This document shows, in pieces, positions 34,894 through 45,852 of a DNA stretch of 64,000 nt. How positions within the stretch are numbered: the stretch's first letter is position 1; the number at the start of each line of letters is the position of its first letter. This DNA is from Oceanospirillaceae bacterium (GTDB lineage Bacteria > Pseudomonadota > Gammaproteobacteria > Pseudomonadales > Balneatricaceae), in contig JABSRB010000003.1 of NCBI GenBank assembly GCA_013215375.1, positions 1 to 64,000 of the forward strand, read 5' to 3'. Both the position numbers and the translations under genes were made by a program. The notes below the pieces were generated by a model that was not told where the DNA came from, ran no database searches, and saw only the letters and a program-made list of their open reading frames with translations.

Positions 34894-35835
34894 GTGGAAA
34901 GTAATAGTTTTAAACATGTAACAGTATTGCTCCAAGAAGCCGTGGATGCGTTAATCTCAGATCCCGCTGGGTTCTATGTGGACGGTACTTTTGGTCGTGG
35001 CGGCCACAGTGCAAAAATTTTAGAGGGCCTCTCTGAAGAAGGCCATCTAATGGCGATTGATAAAGATTTAGTGGCGATCGACTTTGCCCAGCAACGTTTT
35101 GCTGATGATGCTAAATTTTCGATTGCACACGGATCATTCTCGCGTATCGAAGAGTTTACCCAATCGCGCGATGTACACGGGAAAGTACAGGGAGTGCTAC
35201 TAGACTTGGGTGTGAGTTCGCCGCAGTTGGATGATCCTAGCCGTGGTTTTAGCTTTCAGAATGATGGCCCATTAGACATGCGCATGGATACTAGTTGTGG
35301 TGAAAGTGCCGCACAGTGGTTAGCTCATGCCAGCGAAAAAGAAATCGCCGATGTTTTATATACTTATGGCGAGGAAAAATTTGGTCGCCGTATGGCTAGA
35401 GCGGTCGTTGCTGAGCGTGAAATAGCTCCGATTGAGACCACGGCTCGCTTTGCGCACATTATTAAAGAGGCTAACCCTGCTTGGGAGAAAGGCAAGCACC
35501 CTGCTACACGTGCTTTTCAGGCGGTGAGAATTCAAGTGAACCAAGAGCTGAGTGATCTAGAGCAGTGTCTTGACGGTGCGCTTGAAGCTTTGGAAGTAGG
35601 TGGGCGCTTAGTGGTTATAAGTTTCCATTCGCTGGAAGATCGCATTGTGAAACGTTTTATTCGTAAACACGTTAAAGGTGATGATCACTTGTTGCAGGGA
35701 ATTCCCTACACTAACGATATGTTGCGTTGTCGTTTAAAAGATATCAGTAAAAAAGTGAAAGCAAGTAAAGGTGAGGTTGATGAGAACCCTCGCTCACGCA
35801 GTGCTGTAATGCGGGTCTGTGAAAAAATAGCATGA
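34894..35835 (+). CDS. rsmH: 16S rRNA m4C1402 N4-methyltransferase
   Basis: A 313-residue SAM-dependent enzyme that methylates C1402 of 16S rRNA. It opens with HVTVLLQEAVDAL. The SAM site is DGTFGRGGHS (about 30-39), and GVLLDLGVSSPQLDDPSRGFSF and ISFHSLEDRIVKRF are signature blocks. It starts with GTG, with GAAAGGT upstream. Its stop overlaps the ftsL start (ATGATG/TGA). Confidence 0.96.
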   Translation: MESNSFKHVTVLLQEAVDALISDPAGFYVDGTFGRGGHSAKILEGLSEEGHLMAIDKDLVAIDFAQQRFADDAKFSIAHGSFSRIEEFTQSRDVHGKVQGVLLDLGVSSPQLDDPSRGFSFQNDGPLDMRMDTSCGESAAQWLAHASEKEIADVLYTYGEEKFGRRMARAVVAEREIAPIETTARFAHIIKEANPAWEKGKHPATRAFQAVRIQVNQELSDLEQCLDGALEALEVGGRLVVISFHSLEDRIVKRFIRKHVKGDDHLLQGIPYTNDMLRCRLKDISKKVKASKGEVDENPRSRSAVMRVCEKIA

Positions 35836-36179
35836 TGAAATTTCGCCGCCAATCCAATCGCTCAAACAATAAGGTCGCTGAGTTAACCATGCTTAGTGCC
35901 AATGAGTTTGGGCGACCGCTGTTAGTGATTGTCGTGCTGTTGGTGGCGTTGTTAGTGAGCTGTGTCTCTATTGTTTATCAGGCGTATGAATACCGGCAAT
36001 TGTTTAATACTCAACAGCAGTTAGTGTCTCACTGGGATGAGTTACAAGTAGAGTGGGGACAGTTACTGTTAGAGCAAAGTGCGCTTGGGGCCAATAGTAA
36101 AGTGGAAAAAAAGGCGAAAGAGCTGCTCTCAATGCGAGTGCCTGAGCCTGAGAGCGTTGAGATGATAAGTTATGAGTGA
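35832..36179 (+). CDS. ftsL: cell division protein FtsL
   Basis: A 115-residue bitopic protein: a short basic cytoplasmic end, a membrane helix at about 30-50 (PLLVIVVLLVALLVSCVSIV), then a periplasmic coiled-coil (about 55-100, with ELQVEWGQLLLEQSALGA). It ends with the expected ERAxxxLxMxxP-like element (KAKELLSMRVPEPE). It forms the FtsQLB complex that activates septal synthesis. It overlaps rsmH by 4 bp and ftsI by 8 bp. ATG 35835 is an equally good start. Confidence 0.9.
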   Translation: MMKFRRQSNRSNNKVAELTMLSANEFGRPLLVIVVLLVALLVSCVSIVYQAYEYRQLFNTQQQLVSHWDELQVEWGQLLLEQSALGANSKVEKKAKELLSMRVPEPESVEMISYE

Positions 36180-37890
36180 ACAAAGGATTGTTCTGCAGCA
36201 TTCAAGAGGCTGGCGCCTGTGGCTGGTCTGTGTGTTGTTGGGAGCGATCGCGGTAGGGATAGTGGTAAAATTGGTGTCACTTTACACTTATGATAAAGAA
36301 TTCCTACAGGGGCAAGGTGATAAGCGAACCATCAGAACCATGCAAATTCCTGCGCACCGCGGCTTAATCACCGATAGAAACGGTGAGGCGCTAGCGGTGA
36401 GTGCTCCCGTTGCCGCTGTTTGGGTTAATCCTAAAGTGGTTGATCCGCTAGAGCCTAAGCTAAAACAATTGTCCATTTTGCTCTCTAAAAAGCCCAATGC
36501 GGTGAGCCGTAAAATTAAAGCCAATTTGAATCGTGGCTTTATCTATTTAAAAAGGCAGATCTCGCCAGATTTAGCTCGGCAAGTCGCTGCGCTTAATATT
36601 AGCGGTGTGAATGTGGATCGCGAGTACAAGAGGTATTATCCGGCGGGGGAAGTAGCGACGCATTTGGTCGGTTTTACCGGTATAGATGGCGCAGGACAAG
36701 AAGGTATTGAACTGGCGTATGAAGGTGCGTTGTTGGGAGAGCCTGGTAAAAAGTTGGTTATGCAAGATAGGCTGGGTCGTGTCATCAAGCATATCAAGCT
36801 AGTAGAAGAGCCTGAATCGGGACAAGATGTAGCCCTTAGCATTGATTTGCGCTTGCAATATTTAGCCTACAAAGAATTGAAATCAGCGGTTAAATCTCAC
36901 CGTGCCGATTCCGCCTCTGTAGTAATACTTGATATTAAAACAGGTGAAGTGTTGGCGATGGTTAATCAGCCCTCCTACAACCCGAATGACCGCAGTGTGT
37001 TGACCGGTGAGCAATTACGCAACCGTGCCCTTACCGATGTGTTTGAACCTGGCTCAACAGTCAAACCCTTCACCATAGCGGCAGCGTTGATGAGTGGGAA
37101 GTACCAGCGTGATTCGGTGATTGATACTACACCTGGTTATATATATGTGAAAGGTAAACGCATTAAGGATTTTCGTAATTATGGCGAGCTATCACTCACC
37201 CGTATTATTACTAAATCCAGCAATGTAGGAGTGACTAAGCTTGCCTTATCTATAGGGCCTGATCAGATGCATAGCCTGTTTTCTAATGTCGGCATTGGCC
37301 AGTTGTCTAGTACCGGTTTTCCCGGTGAGCGCAGTGGCGAGTTACCTTACTACTATGAACGCCAAGTGATTGAACGCGCTGTTATGTCTTATGGTTACGG
37401 TTTGTCGGTCACGCCTATCCAGTTGGCACAAGCTTATGCAGTGCTGGCCAACAAAGGGATTAAAATTCCCGTCAGTTTGTTAAAGCTGGAAGAAAAACCC
37501 CAAGGTGTTCGTGTTATTCCTGAAGATATTGCCGCGGATGTGGTGACTATGATGGAGACCACTACGCAGGCTAATAAAGGGGGCACTGGGCGTAAGGCTG
37601 CTATCTTTGGCTACTCAGTGGCAGGTAAAACAGGCACTGCGCGTAAAGCTAAACGCGGTGGTTACGACTTAGATAAATATATTTCAGTGTTTGCCGGTAT
37701 CACGCCTGCAAGTAATCCAAGATTGGCCGTGGTAGTCATGGTCAATAACGCCAAAGGTCAGCAGTATTCTGGCGGCGGTGTCGCAGCCCCAATATTTTCC
37801 AGAGTGACAGCGGGTGCGCTGCGTATGTTAAATATTTCGCCAGATCAATGGCCGCAAAAAGAGCAGTTGGCGGTGCAAAATGGACAGTAA
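36172..37890 (+). CDS. ftsI: peptidoglycan transpeptidase FtsI (PBP3)
   Basis: A 572-residue septal transpeptidase anchored by an N-terminal helix (about 15-37). The non-catalytic pedestal starts with RTIRTMQIPAHRGLITDRNG. Active-site motifs are GSTVKP (Ser about 294), SSN (about 347) and KTGTA (about 486). It cross-links septal peptidoglycan together with FtsW, encoded 5 genes on. It overlaps ftsL by 8 bp and murE by 11 bp. Confidence 0.96.
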   Translation: MSEQRIVLQHSRGWRLWLVCVLLGAIAVGIVVKLVSLYTYDKEFLQGQGDKRTIRTMQIPAHRGLITDRNGEALAVSAPVAAVWVNPKVVDPLEPKLKQLSILLSKKPNAVSRKIKANLNRGFIYLKRQISPDLARQVAALNISGVNVDREYKRYYPAGEVATHLVGFTGIDGAGQEGIELAYEGALLGEPGKKLVMQDRLGRVIKHIKLVEEPESGQDVALSIDLRLQYLAYKELKSAVKSHRADSASVVILDIKTGEVLAMVNQPSYNPNDRSVLTGEQLRNRALTDVFEPGSTVKPFTIAAALMSGKYQRDSVIDTTPGYIYVKGKRIKDFRNYGELSLTRIITKSSNVGVTKLALSIGPDQMHSLFSNVGIGQLSSTGFPGERSGELPYYYERQVIERAVMSYGYGLSVTPIQLAQAYAVLANKGIKIPVSLLKLEEKPQGVRVIPEDIAADVVTMMETTTQANKGGTGRKAAIFGYSVAGKTGTARKAKRGGYDLDKYISVFAGITPASNPRLAVVVMVNNAKGQQYSGGGVAAPIFSRVTAGALRMLNISPDQWPQKEQLAVQNGQ

Positions 37891-39415
37891 GCAACTATTG
37901 CTAGGTACATTGTTTAGTGATTTACAACATACCGATAACGGTGCTTGGTGCTCGCAAGTAGTCACCGGCATAAAAGAAGACAGTCGATCTATAGCCCCAG
38001 GTGATATTTTTGTAGCACGTGATGGTGAGAGCTTTAAAGGCTCTGATTATATAGATGCTGCGATAAGCCAAGGTGCTGTGGCGGTGTTGGTTGAAAAGAC
38101 AACGGCGCGTCAGTCTGTTGTTGATACAAACCAGTATCAAGTACCAGTGATAGCCATAGAAAATATGGCGATGGAATTAGGAAGTATAGCGGCAACGGTT
38201 TTTCATAATGTGATCACTAAACTTAATATTATAGGTATTACCGGCACTAACGGTAAAACCTCATGTGCGCATTATTTAGCCCAAGCGCTGAATAGCTTGG
38301 GTGTTAATACTTATATTATTGGCACTTTAGGTAATGGTCACCCACAGGATCTACGCAGTGCCAGTAGAACAACGCCGGATGCCTGTTCGCTGCAGCAGTT
38401 GTTCGCACAGTTTTATGCCAATGGTGCCAAAACGGTAGTGATGGAAGTCAGCTCACACGCTTTGGAGCAGGGACGGGTGCAAGGGGTGCCTTTTAATTTG
38501 GTGGCCTACACTAATTTATCTCAAGACCACTTGGATTATCACGGCACTATGCAGGCCTATGCTGCGGCTAAAGCGAAACTGTTTAGCCAGTTTAATGCTA
38601 AGCACTGTATTTTAAATTTAGACGATCCCTACAATAGAGATCTGTATCAACAATTGGGTCAAAGCCAGCCCGATACGCTAGTTAGCTATAGCGAGACATT
38701 GGCTAGCGATGCTGATTTCATTGCGCAAAATATTGATTTGCAACAAGGTCTGAATTTCACATTACATCAAGGAGCAAGCACCACTGCTATTAGCAGTGTA
38801 TTGCTCGGCAAGTTTAATGTAGCCAACTTATTACTGTGCATTGCAGCACTGTCCAGATTGTCTTATTCAGCGGCGCAAATTCAGCGCTCTATTAGCGCTT
38901 TGATCCCCGTGCCTGGACGTATGCAAAAAGTAGCTTTGACTAATGTGGCTGATGAGCCGCTATGCGTGGTTGATTATGCGCACACCCCAGATGCTTTGGA
39001 GAAAGCGCTGCAAGCTAGTCGGGTACATACTCAAGGCAAGTTACTCGTAGTGTTTGGCTGTGGTGGGGATAGAGATACCGGTAAAAGGGCGCTAATGGCG
39101 AATATAGCAGAACGTTTTGCCGATACCGTCATTGTTACAAGCGATAACCCGCGTTCAGAAAACCCAGACGCCATTATTGAAATGATTAGCGCAGGGTTTT
39201 CAGCGGCGTATAAATACCGTATCGAAGCAGATCGTAAAAGCGCTATCGAATTTGCGGTCAATACCGCGCAGGTGGGTGATGTAGTGCTAGTCGCCGGCAA
39301 AGGACATGAAGATTATCAGGAAATTATGGGTATAAAGCAGTATTTTTTGGATGAAGAAGTCGTGTTAGCAGCGCTCAAACAAAAACACTTAAGACATGGG
39401 GGTGTTGCTAAATGA
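37880..39415 (+). CDS. murE: UDP-MurNAc-L-Ala-D-Glu:meso-diaminopimelate ligase
   Basis: A 511-residue Mur ligase. The ATP loop is GTNGKTSCAHY (about 116-126). DNPRSENP (about 415-422) is the DNPR motif that selects meso-diaminopimelate, so the wall is of the DAP type. The carbamylated-lysine region is at YHGTMQAYAAAKAKLF. It is cytoplasmic and adds the third stem residue. It overlaps both neighbours. Confidence 0.96.
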   Translation: MDSKQLLLGTLFSDLQHTDNGAWCSQVVTGIKEDSRSIAPGDIFVARDGESFKGSDYIDAAISQGAVAVLVEKTTARQSVVDTNQYQVPVIAIENMAMELGSIAATVFHNVITKLNIIGITGTNGKTSCAHYLAQALNSLGVNTYIIGTLGNGHPQDLRSASRTTPDACSLQQLFAQFYANGAKTVVMEVSSHALEQGRVQGVPFNLVAYTNLSQDHLDYHGTMQAYAAAKAKLFSQFNAKHCILNLDDPYNRDLYQQLGQSQPDTLVSYSETLASDADFIAQNIDLQQGLNFTLHQGASTTAISSVLLGKFNVANLLLCIAALSRLSYSAAQIQRSISALIPVPGRMQKVALTNVADEPLCVVDYAHTPDALEKALQASRVHTQGKLLVVFGCGGDRDTGKRALMANIAERFADTVIVTSDNPRSENPDAIIEMISAGFSAAYKYRIEADRKSAIEFAVNTAQVGDVVLVAGKGHEDYQEIMGIKQYFLDEEVVLAALKQKHLRHGGVAK

Positions 39416-40785
39416 GTTTTGTTACCCAGCTGTCGCAATTAGTCGAAGTAACCTCGGCTGTTTTAATCAACGGCGACTGTGCCTTTAGTCAGCTCAGTAC
39501 CGATACCCGAAAAGTGAAGGCTGGCGATGTGTTCTTAGCACTTAGCGGTGAAAATTTTAACGGTCATGCCTTTTGTCAGCAAGCAGTTGATGCAGGCGCC
39601 ATTGCCTTGGTGGTAGAGCAAACCTTAGATATTGATGTGCCGCAGCTAGTGGTTGAAAATAGCCATATCGCGTTAGGTCTTATTGCCAAATTTAATCGCG
39701 AGCAATATCAAGGCTCATTGATTGCAGTGACCGGATCTAACGGCAAAACCACTACTAAGGAAATTATTAAGGCGATCTTGCGCCAAAAAGGGCCAGCTCT
39801 CGCAACCATCGGCAACCTCAATAATGAAATTGGCGTGCCTTTGACCTTGTTGGACTTTGATGGCACGCAACAGTATGCCGTGGTTGAAATGGGCGCGAAT
39901 CATCAGGGAGAAATTGCTTACTGTACCGCACTAGCTCAGCCTGATGTGGCTATTATTACCAATGCTATGGGGGCGCACTTAGAGGGTTTTGGCAGTATTC
40001 AAGGTGTGGTTGAGGCCAAGGGGGAGATTTTCCAAGGGCTGAAGAATAACGGCGTCGCCATCTTAAATTTTGACGATGCCAATCTACAACAGTGGATCTC
40101 GCTCCCAGAGGTTAATAATTATCTCACCTTTAGCTTGGATAACGCTCAAGCAGACGTCTATGCCAGTGAAATAGAGCTGTTAGCCGCTGGGAATTATCGC
40201 TTTGTACTGCACCATTTAGAGCATAGTGCTGTTGTTACTTTAAATTTACTGGCGCTGCATAATGTTAATAATGCACTGGCCGCCGCCGCCGCTACTTTTG
40301 CGGTTGGTTTTAGTTTCGAGCAAGTGATTGATGGTTTACAAAGCGCTCGGACTATCAATGGCCGGCTCAATGCGCTGGTGGGACTAAATGATGCCACTGT
40401 CATAGATGATAGCTATAACGGTAATCCTGACTCAGTGAAAGCCGGGCTAGATTTACTCAGTGGTTTGCCAGGTTGTAAAATTTTAGCGCTGGGAGACATG
40501 GCAGAACTTGGGCCCAATGATCTTGATTTACATCGAGAGATCGGCACCTATGCCGCCCAGAAAAATATCGATAAGCTGTTTAGCTGTGGACCTAAAGGTG
40601 CATTGGCTGCAGAGCAATTTTCTAATATTACCCACACGGCAGTGACTGCCTTTAATAATAAAAAAGATATGATAAATACACTGAAGAGAATCATGGATAG
40701 CAATACAAAAGTTTTGATTAAAGGCTCCTTGAGCGCGGGCATGAAAGAAGTAGTAACGGCGTTAAGTCAAAGAGGAGATCGTTAA
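39412..40785 (+). CDS. murF: UDP-MurNAc-tripeptide:D-alanyl-D-alanine ligase
   Basis: A 457-residue Mur ligase. Its ATP loop is [11 protein letters not shown] (about 105-115). [10 protein letters not shown] and the [15 protein letters not shown] blocks are MurF signatures. It adds D-Ala-D-Ala, whose own ligase gene (ddl) is not in this cluster. It overlaps murE by 4 bp and shares one base with the mraY start. Confidence 0.96.
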   Translation: MSFVTQLSQLVEVTSAVLINGDCAFSQLSTDTRKVKAGDVFLALSGENFNGHAFCQQAVDAGAIALVVEQTLDIDVPQLVVENSHIALGLIAKFNREQYQGSLIAVTGSNGKTTTKEIIKAILRQKGPALATIGNLNNEIGVPLTLLDFDGTQQYAVVEMGANHQGEIAYCTALAQPDVAIITNAMGAHLEGFGSIQGVVEAKGEIFQGLKNNGVAILNFDDANLQQWISLPEVNNYLTFSLDNAQADVYASEIELLAAGNYRFVLHHLEHSAVVTLNLLALHNVNNALAAAAATFAVGFSFEQVIDGLQSARTINGRLNALVGLNDATVIDDSYNGNPDSVKAGLDLLSGLPGCKILALGDMAELGPNDLDLHREIGTYAAQKNIDKLFSCGPKGALAAEQFSNITHTAVTAFNNKKDMINTLKRIMDSNTKVLIKGSLSAGMKEVVTALSQRGDR

Positions 40786-41867
40786 TGTTTTTATTAGTAG
40801 CAGACTTTTTAGCACAATATTTTAATGCAGTGACTGTTTTACAGTACCTGACCTTAAGAGGCATTTTGGGCGTGATAACGGCGCTGTGTCTCACACTCTA
40901 TTTAGGGCCTAAGATGATCCGCTTTTTGAAAGAAAAGCAGATAGGTCAATCGATTCGAAACGATGGCCCGCAATCCCACTTATCCAAAGCGGGTACGCCT
41001 ACTATGGGCGGTGCCGTTATCTTGCTGTCTATCGCTATCAGTACTTTATTGTGGGCAGATTTAAGCTCGCGTTATGTATGGATAGTGCTTGGGGTTACTT
41101 TTGTTTTTGGCGCAGTTGGTTGGGTTGATGACTGGCGAAAAGTGGTGGAAAAGAACTCAGTGGGGCTACCGGCCCGCTGGAAATACTTTTGGCAATCTGT
41201 CGGCGGGTTTGGTGCGGCAATAGTGCTTTATTATACGGCCCAAACACCCGCGGAAACCGAATTGATCGTGCCGTTTTTTAAAGACATCGCGATTAATATG
41301 GGGCTGTTTTTTATTATATTTACCTACTTCGTTATCGTTGGTACATCTAATGCGGTGAATTTAACCGATGGCTTAGATGGCCTGGCGATAATGCCGATTG
41401 TGATGGTCGCTGCGGGATTGGGAGTGTTTGCCTATTTATCCGGACACGTCGAGTTCGCCAGTTATTTGAATATTCCCTATATCAATGGCTCGGGCGAAAT
41501 GATTATTTTCTGTGGTGCTATTGTAGGCGCTGGACTTGGTTTTCTCTGGTTTAATACTTATCCAGCACAAGTATTTATGGGTGATGTCGGTGCTTTATCG
41601 CTAGGTGCAGCGCTCGGTGTAGTCGCTGTTATAGTGCGCCAAGAGTTAGTGTTAGTGATTATGGGCGGCGTGTTTGTGATGGAGACTGTCTCTGTGGTAT
41701 TGCAAGTGGGCTCTTATAAATTGACCGGTAAGCGCATCTTTAGAATGGCACCTATCCATCATCACTTTGAATTAAAAGGTTGGCCTGAGCCGCGCATTAT
41801 TGTGCGTTTTTGGATTATTACCGTCATCTTAGTCTTGATAGGTCTGGCGACCTTGAAGATCAGGTAG
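40785..41867 (+). CDS. mraY: phospho-MurNAc-pentapeptide transferase
   Basis: A 360-residue polytopic membrane enzyme (about ten helices) that makes lipid I on undecaprenyl phosphate. Catalytic aspartates lie in GWVDDWRK (about 115-117) and [10 protein letters not shown] (about 191-198). The cytoplasmic [11 protein letters not shown] loop is near residue 325. The length and N-terminal [17 protein letters not shown] are typical. Confidence 0.97.
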   Translation: MFLLVADFLAQYFNAVTVLQYLTLRGILGVITALCLTLYLGPKMIRFLKEKQIGQSIRNDGPQSHLSKAGTPTMGGAVILLSIAISTLLWADLSSRYVWIVLGVTFVFGAVGWVDDWRKVVEKNSVGLPARWKYFWQSVGGFGAAIVLYYTAQTPAETELIVPFFKDIAINMGLFFIIFTYFVIVGTSNAVNLTDGLDGLAIMPIVMVAAGLGVFAYLSGHVEFASYLNIPYINGSGEMIIFCGAIVGAGLGFLWFNTYPAQVFMGDVGALSLGAALGVVAVIVRQELVLVIMGGVFVMETVSVVLQVGSYKLTGKRIFRMAPIHHHFELKGWPEPRIIVRFWIITVILVLIGLATLKIR

Positions 41868-41873
41868 AGCATT

Positions 41874-43238
41874 ATGACTTTAATTGCCAGCGATCAATTG
41901 AAAGTGGTGATAGGCCTTGGAGCTACGGGTATCTCCTGCGCAAAGCAGTTAGCCGCACAAGGAGAGCGCTTTGTGGTTTTAGATACGCGTGAAGCGCCTG
42001 CTAATTTGGCTGTGTTTCAACGGGATTACCCCGAGGTAAAAGTCATATTGGGTCCTTTGGATCCAGACTTGTTAGCCGCGTCCAGTGAAATAGTGCTCAG
42101 TCCAGGTGTGGCTAAAGATGATCCAGCGATTGTGTTTGCCGTTGCGCAAGGCGTGCCGCTTATCGGCGATATAGATTTGTTTTGTCGCAGAATTACGGCC
42201 CCAATTATCGCTATCACCGGTTCAAATGCTAAATCAAGTGTCACTACTTTAGTCGGTGATATGGCACGTGAAGCGGGGATTGATGTAGGCGTTGGCGGCA
42301 ATATAGGCCTGCCGGTATTAGATTTTTTAGAGCAGCCGGAAAAAGCGTTATATGTATTAGAGTTATCTAGTTTTCAGCTTGAGACTACTCATGATTTGCG
42401 TGCAGAAGTCGCCTGTGTGTTAAACCTTACTCCCGATCATTTAGATAGATACGACAATGATTTTCAAAAGTACTACCAAGCCAAACACCGAGTATTTAAA
42501 GGCTGTAAAAAGGTGGTGGAAAATTTAGATGATGCATTAACGCATCCTTTAGTGGCCAAACAAGTGAGCATCACCGGTTTTCGTATGAGTGAGTCAGATT
42601 TTAATATCTTTGGCTTGATAAATCGTACTGAGCAAGGAGTACCACGTGAATACTTAGCGCTGGCAAAACAAGCTTTAATGGCCTGCGATGAGATTTTACT
42701 GCCAGGTCGTCACCATACTATGAATGCACTGGCAGCACTGGCCATTGGTCACCAGGCAGGTTTTCCGATGCCAGCGATGTTGCGCGCTGTGAAAAAATTC
42801 AGCGGGCTGGAGCATCGTTGCCAATTAGTCGCGACGAAAGCCGACGTTAACTATTTTAACGATTCCAAAGGCACCAATGTGGGCGCAACTGTCGCGGCTA
42901 TAGAAGGTTTGGGTGCGACACTGGCCATCGATAAAAAAATTGTGTTAATAGCGGGTGGCGATGGTAAAGGTGCCAGCTTTGATGATTTAGCCGATCCGAT
43001 AAATAAATATGTAAAGTCGTTAGTATTAATTGGTACTGATGCCACGCGTATTGCTGATGCTGTGTCATTTGGCAGTGTTTACTACGAGAAAACCATGGCG
43101 GATGCGGTACTTAAAAGCGCCGAGCTTGCTCAAGCAGGTGAGATAGTGTTGTTGTCTCCCGCCTGTGCCAGTTTTGATATGTTCGATAATTTTATGCAGC
43201 GCGGTGATGTATTTAGTCGAGCGGCGGAAAATTTATAA
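41874..43238 (+). CDS. murD: UDP-MurNAc-L-alanine:D-glutamate ligase
   Basis: A 454-residue Mur ligase that adds D-glutamate. The N-terminal uracil-binding fold has VVIGLGATGISCAKQL. The ATP loop is GSNAKSSVTTLVG (about 115), with Ala where most Mur ligases have Gly (NGK); I recall the same NAK form in pseudomonads. NDSKGTNVGAT, AGGDGKGASF and LLSPACASFDMFDNF are further signature blocks. It shares one base with the ftsW start. Confidence 0.96.
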   Translation: MTLIASDQLKVVIGLGATGISCAKQLAAQGERFVVLDTREAPANLAVFQRDYPEVKVILGPLDPDLLAASSEIVLSPGVAKDDPAIVFAVAQGVPLIGDIDLFCRRITAPIIAITGSNAKSSVTTLVGDMAREAGIDVGVGGNIGLPVLDFLEQPEKALYVLELSSFQLETTHDLRAEVACVLNLTPDHLDRYDNDFQKYYQAKHRVFKGCKKVVENLDDALTHPLVAKQVSITGFRMSESDFNIFGLINRTEQGVPREYLALAKQALMACDEILLPGRHHTMNALAALAIGHQAGFPMPAMLRAVKKFSGLEHRCQLVATKADVNYFNDSKGTNVGATVAAIEGLGATLAIDKKIVLIAGGDGKGASFDDLADPINKYVKSLVLIGTDATRIADAVSFGSVYYEKTMADAVLKSAELAQAGEIVLLSPACASFDMFDNFMQRGDVFSRAAENL

Positions 43239-44755
43239 TGGATAAGCTAACGCAGTCGCCTTTGATAGAACCTAAGTGGTTAACACAACAAGGGTTGTTG
43301 GCGCGTTGGTTAAAGCTGCCGGCGGGGCAGCTACCTTTTGATCCACTGCTGTTGTGCAGTGCGCTATTTATTATGTTGACCGGCTTTGTGATGATTACTT
43401 CGGCATCTTTAGATGTAGCGGCTAAAAATTATCAACAACCGTTTTTCTTCTCGATGCGCCACGGCATGTTCATCATCATTGCATTAGTGGCTGCATCGGT
43501 GGTGTGTAATATATCGATCAAACGCTGGTACAGTTTTGGCCCAAGTTTACTGGCGTTTGGCTTTATCCTGCTGGTATTAGTGTTGGTGCCAGGCATTGGT
43601 AAAGAAGTGAATGGGTCGCAGCGTTGGATCCGTGCCGGGGCGCTAAATTTACAGGCCTCTGAAGTGGCCAAATTTTGCATGATTATTTATTTAGGTGGCT
43701 ATTTAGTTAGGCGCTTAACGGATGTACGCAACAGCTGGAAAGGTGTGGTCAGGCCTATATTACCTTTGGGTTTTTTTGTGTTTTTGCTAATTATGGAGCC
43801 CGATTATGGCGCAGCCGTAGTATTGATGGCCTCGGTGATGGGCATGATATTTCTCAGCGGTATGCGCTTTTCGCAATTTTTAGTGATATTAACGGGGGCA
43901 CTAGTAACCGTAGGATCTCTAGCGGTTATTCAACCCTATCGCATGGCGCGTTTGAAATCGTTCCAAGACCCATGGGCTGACCCCTTTGGTAGCGGCTATC
44001 AGCTGTCACAGGCACAAATTGCTTTTGGTCGCGGTGAGTGGTTTGGTACGGGGTTGGGTAATAGTGTGCAAAAGCTATTTTACCTGCCAGAAGCTCATAC
44101 CGATTTTGTTTATTCGGTACTCTCAGAAGAACTGGGATTGATGGGGGCGATGGTGGTAATAATGCTCTATACGGTGATGCTTTACAGAGTGTTTTCTATT
44201 GGCCGCCAGGCGGAGAAGCAACAGCAATTTTTTATGGCTTTTATTACCTATGGTTTTGCATTAGTGCTGGCAGCTCAAGTATTGATCAATATAGGGGTGA
44301 ATGTCGGAGCAGTGCCAACTAAAGGACTAACTCTGCCACTGCTAAGTTATGGTGGCAGTAGCTTAATTGTTTGTACGGCGATGATTGCGGTTATTTTACG
44401 CATAGATTATGAGTTGAAATTACAACGTATTAAAGCGGGCCCTAAAGGCGAGTTTTTGTTAAGTGATTCTATCGGCGCCAGTTACTTATTGGCACAAATT
44501 AAAGAGGCGCAAGAAGCTGAGCAAGAAGCAGATGACGAAGAACAGGAGCCAAAAAAGAGCGTGAAGAAACGCCGCGCTAAAGCTAAACAATCTCCTGATG
44601 ATTCCGATCAAGAACAGCCGACGGATATCTCTGAATATAAAGAAGAGAACACAGGCGTGAGTAGGGATAAGTTAAAGCCAGTGAAGAAAAGAGTACAGAG
44701 CAAGACTTTTGACCAGGCAAAAGCAAAACGTCGAATAAATCGAGATTCTATATGA
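43238..44755 (+). CDS. ftsW: septal peptidoglycan polymerase FtsW with extended C-terminal tail
   Basis: A 505-residue SEDS-family glycosyltransferase with ten predicted membrane helices up to about residue 390. SEDS motifs include the catalytic-aspartate region (MEPDYGAAVV), EELGLMGA and VPTKGLTLPLLSYGGSS. After about residue 400 comes a cytoplasmic tail of some 100 residues, first acidic (EAEQEADDEEQEP), then alternating Lys/Arg-rich and acidic blocks ending in [11 protein letters not shown]. Usual FtsW proteins end near 390-410. It works with FtsI. It overlaps murG by 4 bp. Confidence 0.95.
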   Translation: MDKLTQSPLIEPKWLTQQGLLARWLKLPAGQLPFDPLLLCSALFIMLTGFVMITSASLDVAAKNYQQPFFFSMRHGMFIIIALVAASVVCNISIKRWYSFGPSLLAFGFILLVLVLVPGIGKEVNGSQRWIRAGALNLQASEVAKFCMIIYLGGYLVRRLTDVRNSWKGVVRPILPLGFFVFLLIMEPDYGAAVVLMASVMGMIFLSGMRFSQFLVILTGALVTVGSLAVIQPYRMARLKSFQDPWADPFGSGYQLSQAQIAFGRGEWFGTGLGNSVQKLFYLPEAHTDFVYSVLSEELGLMGAMVVIMLYTVMLYRVFSIGRQAEKQQQFFMAFITYGFALVLAAQVLINIGVNVGAVPTKGLTLPLLSYGGSSLIVCTAMIAVILRIDYELKLQRIKAGPKGEFLLSDSIGASYLLAQIKEAQEAEQEADDEEQEPKKSVKKRRAKAKQSPDDSDQEQPTDISEYKEENTGVSRDKLKPVKKRVQSKTFDQAKAKRRINRDSI

Positions 44756-45852
44756 AGACGCAACAAAAAACTAAAGTGGCACTGATCATGGCCGGCGGTA
44801 CTGGTGGACATGTCTTCCCAGCACTGGCAGTGGCGGATTTACTGCGTGAGGCCAATGTGCAAGTTCACTGGCTGGGAACTGCGGCAGGTATAGAGGCGAA
44901 AGTGATTCCTGAAGCCGGAATTAAATTACATTGTATTGAAGTAAAAGGATTACGTGGCAAGGGCAAGTTAGGCCTATTAAAAGCACCATGGCTAATACTA
45001 AAAGCTATTTGGCAGGCAAAAAAAGTATTTGATCTCGTTAAGCCTGACGTGGTGATGGGGATGGGAGGTTTTGCTTCAGGTCCCGGTGCTGTCGCGGCTA
45101 AATTTTGTGCCGTACCGTTAGTGATTCACGAGCAAAATGCAAGAGCAGGCATGACCAATAAGCTGTCATTGATGTTAGCCAAACGTAAGCTAGCGGCATT
45201 CCCCGATGCCTTTGGTGAGAGTAAAGACCAAGATAAAGGAATAGAGATTGTCGGTAACCCTGTCAGGGGGCCTATTCTGAAAATGCTGGGCAGTAGTGAA
45301 CGTTATAACACCCGTCAAGGCAAGCTCAACGTACTGATAGTGGGTGGCAGTTTAGGAGCGATGGCGATTAACCAAGTGGTGCCCAAAGCATTAGCTAAAA
45401 TGCCAAGTGATGAGCGCCCTAATATTTGGCATCAAGCAGGTGTACGTAATATTGAAGAGACTCAAGCGCTTTATCAAACCTGTGAAGTCGCTGCAAAGGT
45501 TACTGCGTTTATTGAGGATATGGATCAGGCCTACAGCTGGGCTGATATAGTTATCTGTAGAGCGGGGGCATTAACCGTCAGTGAAATGGCCATAGCCGGT
45601 GTCGCCTCAATTTTGGTACCTTTTCCCTTTGCTGTCGATGATCATCAAACGGCTAATGGACAATTTTTAGTCGCTGCGGGTGCGGCATTAATGGTTGCCC
45701 AAAAAGAGTTAACTGAAAACAAATTAATTGAATTACTCGCGCAGCTAAGTGATCGAGCAGTATTAGCGGATATGGCCGCTAAAGCGCAGCGAGTTGGCTT
45801 GCCACAAGCATCTAATACAGTGGCAAATATCTGTCTTGAGGAAATGAAATGA
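44752..45852 (+). CDS. murG: UDP-GlcNAc:lipid I N-acetylglucosaminyltransferase
   Basis: A 366-residue GT-B enzyme on the inner face of the membrane that makes lipid II. The G loops are [15 protein letters not shown] (about 14-28) and [11 protein letters not shown] (about 197-207). The UDP-GlcNAc site is in [12 protein letters not shown], with [14 protein letters not shown] following. It overlaps ftsW and murC by 4 bp each. Confidence 0.97.
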   Translation: MKTQQKTKVALIMAGGTGGHVFPALAVADLLREANVQVHWLGTAAGIEAKVIPEAGIKLHCIEVKGLRGKGKLGLLKAPWLILKAIWQAKKVFDLVKPDVVMGMGGFASGPGAVAAKFCAVPLVIHEQNARAGMTNKLSLMLAKRKLAAFPDAFGESKDQDKGIEIVGNPVRGPILKMLGSSERYNTRQGKLNVLIVGGSLGAMAINQVVPKALAKMPSDERPNIWHQAGVRNIEETQALYQTCEVAAKVTAFIEDMDQAYSWADIVICRAGALTVSEMAIAGVASILVPFPFAVDDHQTANGQFLVAAGAALMVAQKELTENKLIELLAQLSDRAVLADMAAKAQRVGLPQASNTVANICLEEMK

